Assembly (NCBI RefSeq): GCF_000283155.1 | Contig: NW_004454216.1 | Location: 2,294,662-2,358,661, forward strand | Reading direction: 5' to 3' | Length of the DNA stretch: 64,000 nucleotides | Source of the DNA: Ceratotherium simum simum | Lineage: Eukaryota; Chordata; Mammalia; Perissodactyla; Rhinocerotidae | Part shown: positions 1-10,635 of the stretch, in pieces | Position numbering within the stretch: the stretch's first letter is position 1 | Layout of the letters: each line of letters begins with the position of its first letter | Notes under the pieces: generated by a model | The model's database searches: none | What the model saw: the letters and a program-made list of their open reading frames with translations, nothing else | Told to the model about the DNA's origin: nothing | Program-made: the position numbers and the translations under genes

Positions 1-1331
1 ATGAATACTAGTTAGACCTATTGAAATGCATAGGTATATGTAACTTACATAGGTATATGTAGCTCAGTAACCAGGTCATTGGCTGTAGGGTAAAATCCAA
101 CACAACCATCTATACTATTATAAGATAAACTTAACTAAATTGATGTGTCTTAGACTGTTAGACCAATTTTTCTGAGGATAGCTTCACAGGAAAAATATTT
201 TGCAAACTTAGATCTTCCCCGTAATGCTCATGAAAGTTCCTTAGTTCAAAAATCTTTGTAGATTTTAATGTTATTCCTAAATGATATAGGTCTTAATTGT
301 AGCTTGAATTCACTAGATTAGGACTTAATATAAAAGTAGGCTACATTCAGCCAGAGGTGTACTTCAGACTCACCTGAGGAATGTTTTCCAAAATTCACAA
401 GCCTGGACCCTGATCTGTACCTGTTGCCTCAGAAACTCCTAGATAATTTTCACGTGCACCCTCCTTCAGAACCCCTGGCTTATGTGAAGAAGTAGCAGGG
501 ATAAAGCTAAATATAAACTATCAGAGGATTTAATAGGTAGCAAAGGTGGAGATTTGAAAACTACTCCTAAGAAAAAAATAGATGTGATGGTGGTGATTAT
601 GGACACTTTTTTCTGTCTTATGACTGCTTCTTTTACTGAAAGAGAAACTAGAGGAATGTAGAACCTGCTTAGAAATGTGAAGAGGAATGGCAGCTAGTTA
701 TCTTTCTGCCTTTAGGAATCAGAAGAAACCTGGAGGCAAGTTCTTTAACCTCTCTGAGCCTGTTTCTTCCGTTAAAGTCTGGTGTTGACTGACCAGACCA
801 GCAACCCTATCCTCTGGTACTTTCCCTTTTTGATCTTTCCAAATGGATTTCAAAAGGGTTACCCTTCTTTGCCCTTGGACTTAAGTGAGTAACTTTCCAC
901 AGGAAGTGCCTTGTGCACAAAGCTGACCTTCTGCCTTCCACTTAGTGGCTCTTTGCCAAACATTCTTGAATCAGCAAGGAGGGCTTTGCACGTCTTTTCT
1001 CTGGCATATCTGTAAAAATAAACTGCCTTAGCCTTTTTTGGGAACATATTTTTGAGAAAATAAATAAATATGTATTTAGTTTTTACTTCAACAAAGACTT
1101 CTCAAGGTTAAACAATGTAATGGATTGAACAGTTTCAGTGATGTTTTTAGTTAAGCAAAACTAGAATTTAAAAATGTGGATCTTTTATTTCATGACAGGT
1201 TTAGAATAATCGTGGTAATTAGTTAATAGTATTGTCTGGGGCATTCCTTTCTAGTGGTCTTAATTCCCTAACTCCATAGGTCTGGCATGATGTTTGAAAT
1301 CTGACTTTCTAAAATAAATTTTTGTCTGTAG
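1..1331. other. intergenic; MER5-like and MIR pieces
   Basis: About 351-480 resembles a MER5A hAT element (lines such as ACTCACCTGAGGAATG). 715-765 has a MIR core (TTCTTTAACCTCTCTGAGCC). The 14-base string CATAGGTATATGTA occurs twice near 29-61. Otherwise AT-rich with nothing recognised. Confidence 0.45.
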
Positions 1332-1440
1332 GTGGTCTGCTGTGTGACTGAATAATTCCTGAAGAATGAAGAAGATTCAAGAATGTTGGGAGTTCTTTGG
1401 TGAACTTTGATAAATGGAAAAAGTATAATTTTTAAAAAGA
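1332..1440 (+). other. possible COX17 3' UTR exon
   Basis: A splice acceptor-like TTTTTGTCTGTAG at 1319-1331 is followed by about 110 non-repetitive bases containing GATAAA (a variant poly(A) signal) and then an A-rich run at 1436-1454. COX17 is expected on the + strand just upstream of POPDC2, and its last exon is, as I recall, non-coding. The sequence resembles my memory of that exon, but no coding exon of COX17 is visible in the window, so this stays tentative. Confidence 0.3.
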
Positions 1441-1459
1441 AAAAAAAAAAAGAAAATAT

Positions 1460-2315
1460 GCCTGGTCAAAAATCTTCAGGTGTTTTTGTGTGTGTGTTCC
1501 TCACATCCTCCCATGGCATTTATTTATTTTTCTTAAAGGATATAGTATAAACAAATCTTGTAGTATAAGTTTCTTATGTTCTTCTGTCATTCTGGGAACT
1601 CTGGAGATTTTTTGTAAGGAAAAAGCAGATACTGATCTCATCCAGTGAAGTCTCCAAAATTAGGTGCATGGAAGTAAGAAAATAACCCTTTACGAATTCA
1701 GAATGCATATGGTAGCCATATCATCTCATTCAAAATCTTGTTTTTTATTTTTAACTTTCTTAAAGACAAGAACTGGACAAGCCTTCAGTCTTAGTATTTT
1801 AAATCATTATTATTTCTTTACTAGTTGTCCTTTGGGAAAGTAATTTGTTTAGATTTTGGATCACATTAGGGTGCCTTGGCTTGGAAGATCTCAACTGTTT
1901 GGCATAATTAATCTGTAGATGGCTGGTTACATTTTAGAATAGACTAAAATCATAAGTTTAATGCCTAAGGGCCAGACAGTTGTCTCTTCTTAATTAGAAG
2001 CTGGCCTGGGCCAGAGGCTGGGTTGTGCAAATAAGTCACCAACAAAATAGCGCAGTGCTATAGTGGTACCTGGAATAGAACATCGAGTGTGGCTCGCTTC
2101 CATAGCAGCCCTGTGGTCCTACTAGTTGCTTATGAGCTCATGAAGCAACTGGTCATATTCTACCTTTAAGTAAACTGAGTTTCCAATCTTAACAACAAAA
2201 GATACTGAGGAATGTAAGTAAGAAATATATAGTGTTCATATGTTGTGTGATGGGAAAATTGCCTCTTCTAAAATAAAGGAGCTGAATTAAATTATTCTTC
2301 AGGATTCTTTCCTAG
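1460..2315. other. unique AT-rich intergenic sequence
   Basis: No gene, recognisable repeat or RNA gene seen; only short A/T runs. Confidence 0.5.
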
Positions 2316-2319
2316 TTAA

Positions 2320-2530
2320 TTAATTAAGAGCATAGCTTTGAAGTGTGACAGACTTAGGTTTAGCAGCTGGTGATGTGGTCTCAAGCAAGTCACGACCTTT
2401 TTGGGTCTGTTTTTCTCATCTGAAAGAAAGAAAGAAGCAGGAATAGTAGTAATATCTAACTTACAAGACTGTGAGTACTGATTAAAATGGTGTCTTAAAG
2501 CCTTTGGCACAGTATCTAGCATTTACTGTA
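2320..2530 (+). repeat. MIR SINE
   Basis: Runs from a degraded tRNA-like head through CAAGCAAGTCACGACC and CTCATCTGAAA to CTTTGGCACAGTATCTAGC, the order of a MIR in sense orientation. Confidence 0.6.
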
Positions 2531-2846
2531 TTAATGTTCTCTATTTCTTTGATTCTATATTCGTATTTTCACTTGAATATTTGGGTATATTACTTTGATT
2601 TTAGTAAGCACTTTATAGTTTTCAGAGCATTCTTCTAGGTGAAGAATAGAATCTCGGACTCCTAAGACAGATATGTACCAACTTCCCACCCAGTACAGAT
2701 CACTGGCAGATAGTTATCCAAATTCTGCTTGATCCTGGAACTATAAAAAAGAAAAAAAAATCCATAACCTTATCACCCAATGTTAATTTTTGATGTGTGC
2801 TGTTCCAGACTTTTCTTTTGCATTTATTTATATATATATATATATA

Positions 2847-3089
2847 TTTTTTTTTTTTTGGTGAGGAAGATGGGCCCTGAGCTAACATCTGCCAATCCTC
2901 CTCTTTTGCTGAGGAAGAGTGGCCCTGGGCTAACATCCATGCCCATCTTCCTCCACTTTATATGGGACGCCGCCACAGCATGGCTTGCCAAGCGGTGTGT
3001 CGGTGCACGCCCAGGATCCGAACCGGCGAACCCCGGGCTGCTGCAGCAGAGCGCCTGCACTTAACTGCTTGTGCCACCAGGCTGGCCCC
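2847..3089 (-). repeat. ERE SINE (tRNA-headed, perissodactyl)
   Basis: Minus-strand copy: poly(T) at 2847-2859, two tail units (GAGCTAACATCTGCC and GGGCTAACATCCATG), then the head with an inverted B box (GGATCCGAACC) and GCCACCAGGCTGGCCCC. An upstream (TA)n tract at 2831-2847 merges with its poly(T). Confidence 0.9.
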
Positions 3090-4230
3090 TATATATTTTT
3101 TTAAAACAAAAAATGATCTCTCATTTTTCTATATTGCATATTTTTAATGAGATCATAATATTAGTTGCCTTTTTCCCTTAATATATTTTTCCATCAGTGA
3201 GTAGAGTTCTACAATGTGATTTGTATTGGCTGTGTATAAATCCATTTTGTGGCTGGCCATAATTTAACCAATTCCCTGTTGTTTGTACATTCATTCATTA
3301 AACAGATATTTTGTAGAGTGCCTGCTGTGTGTCAGACACCATTCTAGGAATTGGGTCTTAGTCTTGAACAGGATACATACCAGCTACCTAAATTATTTCT
3401 GATTTTTTTTTTTTTGTATTTTGTTTTATTGGTTGGTTTTATGGAAATATATAAGGAAGAAAGGAAGAAATTGCGTGAAATCCCACCAGTCTAAAACAGG
3501 ACCACTTTTTGGTGACCTTCTTGCCATACATCCCTTTCTGATGTATATACGCTTTTTACTTTGTACTTTTTTTTGGCTACTCCATAGTAACTCTGCAATG
3601 AAAATTTCCATAAGAAAGTCTTTCTGAGCATCCTTTACTAATTACTTACCTAAGCATGGGCCAGTGGCTATTCATGTTTCAAGGCTTAGATGAGTACTGC
3701 CTGACTGATCTCTAGAAAGGGGGTACCCATTTATACCTTAGTGTCTGAGGGTGCCGATTTCCCTAAGCTCTTAGCGAGGTTAATTTTTTCAACCTTTGCC
3801 AATTTGATATGCATGTCACCTGATTTGTAAAGGAACTAAAGCACCCTTCTTGACATCTGGCATAGTTAAGAATACATGTCACAAGACACTCTGCCCATCC
3901 TTCTCTATTGCTTAAGCCTTCCCAAAGATCACGTGCAGCTTTTCGGTACTAATATACTAATAATAGTAAGACAGGTTACTACGATAATTGGAAAAATGAG
4001 TAACCTAGCATCCTAGTAGGTGACTGCCACATTCTGACATAATCTCTTTGCTAAGTCCATGCTATTCACAATAATTCCCAAACTGTTAATATAGATACAT
4101 TCACACTTTTTTCTAATTAGTTCCCTTTGTCTAACCTTGAAACAATTGACTTGAAGGTTGATGAGAACAGGACCATGTCCCTAGGCAAGGCCTACCTTAG
4201 GATAACTATACCTTCCACAGGTCTGATGTG
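3090..4230. other. intergenic; L2 fragment and unique sequence
   Basis: About 3285-3400 reads as the minus strand of an L2 3' end (TTCATTCATTAAACAG, CTGTGTGTCAGACACC). The remainder is not recognised and holds no credible coding sequence. Confidence 0.45.
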
Positions 4231-4234
4231 AAGC

Positions 4235-4380
4235 TGACAGAGAAACTGTAATCCTCATTTTATAGGTGAGAACAGGCACTCAGAGAAGTTAAGGAAATTG
4301 CTCTGGCCAAATAGCTGGTGATCTTGGGTGTGAGTCTTGGTATTAGAGTTCAAGCCCAGTGTTCTTTTCTGTACCAGATG
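4235..4380 (-). repeat. MIR SINE fragment
   Basis: Reads CCTCATTTTATAGGTGAG, then AGAGAAGTTAAGG and AGCTGGTGATCTTGG, the reverse complement of the MIR core. Confidence 0.65.
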
Positions 4381-4414
4381 TCTAATATAAACATCATGTA
4401 TTCATAGTTATAAA

Positions 4415-4700
4415 TTCATTTATTCCTTCAGTACATATTTAGTGAAGGCCTGTTATGTGCAGGAAACTGCCCTACATGTTGAGTATTTATGTGTGAATCA
4501 GACATACATGCCGCCCTCAGAGATGAGAGACGGTTTGACTCAACATTTACAGAAGACACACTATATGCCAACTATATGCTAAGTAGTGAACAAAGGTTAG
4601 TAAGACACAGACCCTGCTCTCAAAGAGCTTATATAAACTATAAAATATAAAGTTGAATATTAAGTGCTATGAAGAATATTCCAAGATGTTTTCCTAAAAA
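4415..4700 (-). repeat. L2 LINE 3' fragment
   Basis: Reverse complement of an L2 end: ATTCATTTATTCCTTCAG, CCTGTTATGTGCAGG, then ACACAGACCCTGCTCTCAAA and TAAGTGCTATGAAGA. Confidence 0.6.
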
Positions 4701-5793
4701 GTGCATGTGTGAGTATACCCAGCATTTCTTTCTTTAGCTGTTAAAAACTGCTAGATGGTAGTTCCATCTGTGTCGATTATGGTGCTTTTGACAGCAAGTA
4801 ATAAATACAAAATACTCGTCCAGGAAAGTCCAGAGTTAGGGCAAGCTCTAGGTGCAATGATATCATAGGTTCAGTGATGCCATCTAAGAGCCAAGTTATT
4901 TTCATCTCAGAGCTCTTTTCCAGGACTGATGAAGCCAATCGTGCTTGCTTATTTAATTGCAACAGAAGAGAGAGAAATCATTCCCAAGGCAGGAAGTCCC
5001 CTTTTTTAGTCCAATTGAGCCAAATTAGGTTATATGTATTTTTTTGGACCAATAATAGTTGTCAACAGAATGCCTTATGCTGATTGGCTTAAACAGGATC
5101 CCCACCTTGGATCCATGTGTAGGTTAAAGAGCAGAACAGAACTGGAATGCTGTTACAAGGAGGAAGAGGCAAATGCATATTGAGTAGGTGACCGATTTTC
5201 CACTTGTTCACTAAACAACCACGTCAAACTGAATAGTCAAATTGAGTTAGAGGAGCAATTCCTCTCATAGTTTACTCAATCTTTTGAGAAAAAATTATTG
5301 GTAGAACATAGTAAGTTGTCTGATGTTCAGTTTTCATAGAATAGGACGATCAGCAGATGTTCAGGAAACTGTTCCCTGAAGAGTAGTCTTTATGGAGATC
5401 CTTAGGGAGATCTGGATCTGGATGTATTTAACTGCAAGTATCAGAATACCCAGTGGCTTAAGCAGTAAATGTAGTTTATCTCCTGTCGTGAAGTCTGGAG
5501 GTTGAAAGTTTCAGATTTGAGACAATGGCTCCGTAATACTTTGAAGAACCGAGGCTTGTTCTGTTTTTCTGCTCTTTATCTTTCCCCTCCTTAGGCATAT
5601 CCTATCTCATGGCTCTGGTAACTTCAAGCATTACATCATCACACAACTGTATTCAAGCCAGGATGAAAGGGAGCAGGCCTCTTATACTGTCTCTTCCAGG
5701 GGGGATGCTTTTCCCAGAAGCTCCCTCCCACACTTCCTCTTATATCTCGTTTGTCACATGACTGCACTTAAACCCATTACCATTGAGGAGAAT
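4700..5793. other. intergenic; unnamed interspersed repeat at 5430-5770
   Basis: 4700-5420 shows nothing recognised. About 5430-5770 (CCCAGTGGCTTAAGCAG, then TTTATCTC, TCACATGACTGCA) looks like a widespread mammalian repeat whose family I cannot name; a related end piece occurs at 13780-13930. Confidence 0.4.
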
Positions 5794-5995
5794 GGGGCAG
5801 GCCTGGTGGCGTAGTGGTTATGTTCACGTGCTCCACTTCGACAGCCTGGGATTCACAGGTTTGGATCCCTGGTGCGGACCTACACACCGCTCGTCAAGCC
5901 ATGCTGTGGCGGCATCCCACATACAAAATAGGGGGAGATGGGCACAGCTGTTAGCTCAGGGCTAATCTTCCTCAGCAAAAAAAAAAAAAAAAAAA
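5794..5995 (+). repeat. ERE SINE
   Basis: Starts GGGGCAGGCCTGGTGGC, has the degenerate B box GGTTTGGATCCC, one tail unit (GTTAGCTCAGGGCTAATC) and an 18-base poly(A). Shorter than other copies: one tail unit only. Confidence 0.9.
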
Positions 5996-6231
5996 GGATA
6001 TTATGCTTGGCTTTGACTAGTATTAATTCAGGCCCTGGCAACTGGGGGAGAAGCCCACCTTCTTTAACGTGGCCCAAGAGAAATCACAGTTCCATAAACG
6101 AAGGAGCAAGGCTCTAGGATAGGCAACCAGCAGGTCTGCCTAAGATCAGCTTGGCCGTGTGTGTCCAAAGCTGAAAATTACGCCTCCATTCCATTTTAGT
6201 ATCTACATTAGGAAAGCATTCATCTCAAGCC

Positions 6232-6472
6232 CAGTGTTTCTCAAACTATATGTGGTGAAGAACCAGTACTGGGAAAATGAAATAAAAAAAAATAGACTAA
6301 AAAAAGAACACTAAACAAGCTGAAAGTTTTTATTAAATTCAAAGGCCATAAGTTTCTCTTTCAAATTGCTGTAAAAATGTCTAAGTACTCTCCATATCTG
6401 CCCTTGTCTCATCATGGACCGTAACAGTGTGCGGACAAGCCGCGGTTCATGACTACACTTGGAGAGGCACTG
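6232..6472. repeat. possible hAT-type non-autonomous DNA transposon
   Basis: Bounded by imperfect inverted ends CAGTGTTTCTCAAA and TTGGAGAGGCACTG. No clear 8-bp target duplication was seen, so the assignment is weak. Confidence 0.35.
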
Positions 6473-6484
6473 GTAGCCAGCTGA

Positions 6485-6905
6485 CTTCATGATCTGGCCC
6501 CAGCCTGGCTCGTGGCCCGCCGCTCCCTTTGATTCACCTACAACAAGCTGTTCTCAGTTACCAGAATATGCCGTGTATGTTTGTTTTACTTCTGGACTTG
6601 ACTTCACATTTTGTTCTCCCTTCCTGGAATGCCCTCCCCTAGCTGGGGAGCACCTAGTCATCTTTTTAGACTAGCTTAAATGTCACCTTCCCTGTGATGT
6701 TTTTCCTCGATTCTTGCTCCCCCAGCAGTGTGTCCTTGGAACCCCGAGTATCCTTATTTTATTGGGTGGCAGTTATCTCCGGGTCAGTCTCCCTCACTAG
6801 ACCAAAAGTTCCTTGAAGGTGGTAGTTGTCTTGATCTTCTTTATATCGTCTGTTCCTGGTGCACATTCTTTGCCCTAAATAAATGCTTATTGGATTGAAT
6901 CGACT
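6485..6905 (+). repeat. L2 LINE 3' end
   Basis: Shows the L2 order: CCTTCCTGGAATGCCCTCCC, TTAAATGTCACCTTCCCTG, AGTTCCTTGAAGG and AAATAAATGCTTATTGGATT. Confidence 0.7.
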
Positions 6906-7249
6906 CAACAAATGATGTGACTTCTGTTTCTTTCCTTTTATTCTAGCCCCAAAATTTTCTACTGTGCTTCTGCCTGCTTGTTTGTGGGTTTCCTTATAAG
7001 AACATACCATTTTGACATGCAAATTTTTCTTTCCTCTTCTATCAGATCTGGATTTAAAAACAAGATACAACTTTCCATTGTTGTGTTCCCATCATAGGTC
7101 CTATCCTACAGGCATCGATGTGACTGTCACTGCAGGCAGCATGTGGGTTTGTGCACCCATGATGCCACCCCAGCAGCGTGTTCAAATGCCCTGTAGCAAT
7201 AAATGAGCTTGTATATGGATACATATAAACTCACAAAAGTACCCAGCAA
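6906..7249. other. unique intergenic sequence
   Basis: No repeat or gene recognised; ORFs here are short and lack similarity to anything I know. Confidence 0.45.
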
Positions 7250-7408
7250 GGTGGAACAGCACAGAGAACATATGATTTAGAGTCACAGTGACCTAGACTT
7301 CAGTCCTTATTCACATACTATCTCTGTGACCTTGGGCAAGTTCCTTAACCTCTCTGAGCCTGTTTTCTTCCATGAAAAAAAAGTTATCATGGGATGACAC
7401 GAGGAAAG
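7250..7408 (+). repeat. MIR SINE, interrupted by an ERE
   Basis: GTGACCTTGGGCAAGTTCCT and AACCTCTCTGAGCCTG mark a sense MIR core. The ERE at 7421 inserted near its 3' side. Confidence 0.75.
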
Positions 7409-7420
7409 AATAACTGCTTG

Positions 7421-7659
7421 GGGCTGGCCCGGTGGCACAAGTGGTTGAGTGCGTGCACTCTGCTGCGGTGGCCCGGGGTTCGCCTGTTCGGATCCCGGGC
7501 GTGCACCGACACACCACTTGTGAAGCCATGCTGTGGTGGCGTCCCATATCAAGTGGAGGAAGATGGGCATGGATGTTAGCCCAGGGCCAGTCTTCCTCAG
7601 CAAAAAGAGGAGGATTGGCAGATGTTAGCTCAGGGCCAGTCTTCCTCACAAAACAATAA
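7421..7659 (+). repeat. ERE SINE with 12-bp target-site duplication
   Basis: Flanked by the direct repeat AATAACTGCTTG at 7409-7420 and 7660-7671. Head GGGCTGGCCCGGTGGC, B box GTTCGGATCCC, two tail units and an A-rich end. The intact duplication shows a fairly recent insertion. Confidence 0.95.
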
Positions 7660-7671
7660 AATAACTGCTTG

Positions 7672-8380
7672 ATACATGTTAGTCCCCTCTGCTCAGATGT
7701 GCACGTGTGTGGATTGACAAGGAAGGCAGGCTAAGAACAGTAGTCAGTGGATCTGCCTGTCTCTTTAAAGGGCCAGGGCCAGCCCATTAGCCAGTCTTGC
7801 TGAGAAAGATGACCTGCTTTGAAATTCTATCTTGGGCAGAGCCTAGGTTGCTTCTCTGTTCCTGTGCTTCTGATTTCCTTGCACACAGCTGGCAGGGACA
7901 GCTACCCTGGCAGCGCAGGGGGCGCATGACTAAGGTGGAAGGATGAGCAGCTGCTGCTTGCTAAGGGGGGTGGGTTGGTTGGGAGGCAGGCAGGTGACAG
8001 AAAAGCAGCATATGGAAATCCCCAGACTCCACTGCTCAAATGACATCACAGATCCGAACCATTGCTGGGAGGAGGCACTGAGGCCTTTCCTTCTCCAGCC
8101 ACTGGCTAGCTCTTTTCCTTTACCATGGATTTTCTCCCCCTTCAACTTTAGAAAGGAGAGAACGAGATGCACGTTTATCGGGCAGATTTTAATTACATTT
8201 GAAAAACTGGCTTCCGTCAACATGCCCTACATTTTCACACTTCTGTGCCTCTGCTTCTGCTGTCCCCACCACTACAAATTCTCTTCTCCCTCTAGCTACC
8301 TGGTTAATCCAACCCCTACACCTCAACTCAAATGTTGGCTCTCAGTCTCCCTTCCTCTGTGCCACACCTGCGTCTAGGCT
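7672..8380. other. intergenic; no named feature
   Basis: Contains a 144-codon open frame on + (7943-8377) and overlapping open frames on both strands, but codon content and absence of any family signature argue against a gene. The right half (8225-8370) is C/T-rich. Confidence 0.4.
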
Positions 8381-8545
8381 GCCGCCTCTCTAACTGTAGC
8401 TCAGTTATCATGCTTCACACACTGAATTGCCATTGTTTTTTGAGGTATCCTTCCCTTGATAGAGGGAAAGCTTCTCTTGTGAATCTTTGATTCTCTAGGT
8501 GCTTGGCTCATAGTAGACACTCAATAAATATTTGTTGAATTGAAA
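8380..8545 (+). repeat. L2 LINE 3' end
   Basis: Ends GTAGACACTCAATAAATA then TTTGTTGAATTGAA, the classic L2 terminus. Confidence 0.65.
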
Positions 8546-8919
8546 ACTTCTACTCCTTGGCATATTTGATGATTTCTAATTTCTCTCTAATTTTAGCTAG
8601 ATTTTAGAAGTATAATAAAAGTCCCTATGGGTTGAGCACTTCATTAGTTCTGGAAGGTTACTGGGTGCTTTCCCTGTACCTCAGGGGCAGTAGGAGGGAT
8701 GGTAGTAAGTGTTAACCAGCAGCAAGGAAAAAAACCAAGGAGTCATTTGGAAGCCAGAGAGACATTTCTTAGTTTAATGTTTGCATATTCCAGATTTATT
8801 TCTTAGTGACCCAAAGTAGATCCCAAGTTCACCCAGAAGTTCCTTGAACGTCATCAGAATTCCTGGGGAGGGGGGGAGTCATGGATCTGTATTTCCACTT
8901 ACCGTGCAAACTACTTGGG

Positions 8920-9145
8920 ACACAGCAGTAAGTCTGAGAGACGTGGGTTCAAATCCTGGCTCTGCCACTTGTGACCTGAGGAAACTTGTTACCTCTCTGA
9001 GCCTCATTTTTTTCTCATATCTAGGAGGAGGATAATATTTATTTGGAAGGTTTTTGTGATGTCTAAATAATAAGTGTGTGAAGTGCCTAATCTAGGTCTG
9101 GCACTTTGTAAGTGTTTAATAGGTGGTAGTTATTATGATTTGCAA
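8920..9145 (+). repeat. MIR SINE, nearly full length
   Basis: GTGGGTTCAAATCCTGGCTC, then ACCTCTCTGAGCCTC, and an end resembling GGCACTTTGTAAGTG with TATTATGA. Complete MIR order in sense orientation. Confidence 0.8.
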
Positions 9146-10097
9146 ATAGTGGGGTGGGTAGGGTGATGGTCTGAGCAATGTATTACCATTGTATGAACTA
9201 TTACTAGATCCAGATATATGCAGGGGAAAGTCAGCTTAGAATTGAAAAAGCTGCTTTGCATAGCTATTTTTGTTTAATGGATGTCAAATCCCGAGTGATA
9301 TTTACAATGTGACTTAACAAAGGCCTTCAAGGGATTTTCCAGTTCTCACTGTAAGGATTTTTTCAGATAATAGTCCCATACTTTCCTCCTTTTATGTGTC
9401 CTACCTCAGGAGAGCCCCTAGCCCTCCCCACAGGGAGCTCTGGACAGAGTCCTGCCTGAGGTGTTGTGGTAAATTCTGTGCTCACTTTTCCATTGTCGTC
9501 TGTCGCCCCCCCTACCTTTGCCCCAGAGTCTTATCTTGTCCTCTGGGGAGGTATGTTAAGTGCTCTGCCAGCCTGCCTCTGTGCCTGGCCTGTTTTTTCT
9601 CACTGCCAGTACCTCTTGGATTCCAATTCCAAACATGGTATCCATCTGGGGTCACCCTTTCTTCCGGTGCCAAGAGAGACGCATTCCAAATGGAACACAA
9701 GTGTGCCTCCCGTGCTGGGCTCTCCTCATTCTGTTTGGGGACAACAGAGAGCAGGATGTGGCCACTTTATCCCTCACTGCTGAAGTTTTCAGGCCCATAG
9801 TCCTATCTTTTCCTCGCAGCAATCTAGGTTTTCTGCTAAAAGCCAAATGTGAAGCCTGTCCTAAGAAACCCGGAGCCAAGGAAGCTCGCCAAAGCTCTGC
9901 GGAGAGGGCCAGAGCCTTGCTGAGGGAGAGAGAGACGAAAAAACAGTTTTTAAATTCTCCATGAAGTGTGCTATGTTCTGCCATTCATTCCCGAGGCTAC
10001 TGGAAACATTCCTTCCAGGAAAGGTGGAATTGGTGATGAGAAGCCGGAGGTGAGAAGACATCTGGGAGGACAGATTAATCCATTTTCTGAGTTTCCT
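9146..10097. other. upstream region of POPDC2, unique
   Basis: No repeat recognised from 9260 to the gene. Several open frames of 60-134 codons overlap on both strands at 9396-9984 but none has a recognisable protein; the region may contain the POPDC2 promoter or 5' UTR, which I cannot pin down. An octamer-like palindrome ATTTGCAAAT lies near 9138. Confidence 0.4.
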
Positions 10098-10109
10098 ATG
10101 TGGGGGTAG
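10098..10109 (+). promoter_or_regulatory. three-codon upstream ORF before POPDC2 ATG
   Basis: ATG TGG GGG TAG ends 35 nt before the POPDC2 ATG and is out of frame with it. If 5' UTR transcription covers this point, it would be a minimal start-stop type uORF that could lower initiation. Whether it is transcribed cannot be seen here. Confidence 0.3.
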
Positions 10110-10144
10110 TCTTAGAGCCCCGCAAGGCTTTGAGACGCCCTGAG

Positions 10145-10635
10145 ATGAGCGCCAACAGCAGCGCGGGGGGCCAGCTCCTCTGGCAGGGGCCGGTGTGCAC
10201 CGGCTGGAGGCAGGACCTGGAAGGGGCTCTCTACCACCTGGCCAACTGCTTCCTGCTCCTGGGCTTCATGGGGGGCAGCGGGGTGTACGGATGCTTCTAC
10301 CTCTTTGGCTTCCTGGGCACGGGCTACCTGTGCTGCATGCTGTGGGGCTGGTTCCACGCCTGCGGCCTGGACGTCGTCCTCTGGAGCTTCCTGACGACAG
10401 CGGCCTGCGCGCTCCAGCTGGCACTCCTGGTGTACCGCCTGCGCGGGGACACCCTCCCTGAGGAGTTCCATCTCCTCTACAAGACACTGTGCCTGCCCCT
10501 GCAGGTGCCCCTGCAGACCTACAAGGAGATTGTCCACTGCTGCGAGGAGCGGGTCTTAACTCTGGCCACTGACCAGACCTATGCTGTGGAGGGCGAGACC
10601 CCCATCAACCGTCTGTCCCTGCTGCTCTCCGGCCG
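10145..10635 (+). CDS. POPDC2: POPDC2 coding exon 1
   Basis: Encodes residues 1-163 plus two bases of codon 164. It holds the short extracellular N-terminus, all three membrane segments and the start of the Popeye domain, including the conserved stretch TYKEIVHCCEE and the end LSLLLSGR. The donor is CCG|GTAAGC. The reading frame stays open upstream to 10100 but has no in-frame ATG there, so 10145 is the start. The exon is GC-rich compared with its surroundings, as is usual for such exons. Confidence 0.96.

Noticed and set aside
10100..10144. N-terminal extension of POPDC2 in the same frame
   Set aside because: The frame is open but begins with GTG, not ATG, and the extra residues do not match the conserved MSANSS start.
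10112..10537. 141-codon minus-strand open frame opposite POPDC2 exon 1
   Set aside because: It is the GC-rich shadow of a well-supported + strand exon; the composition (Ala/Glu/Gln-rich, no family motif) is typical of an antisense frame.
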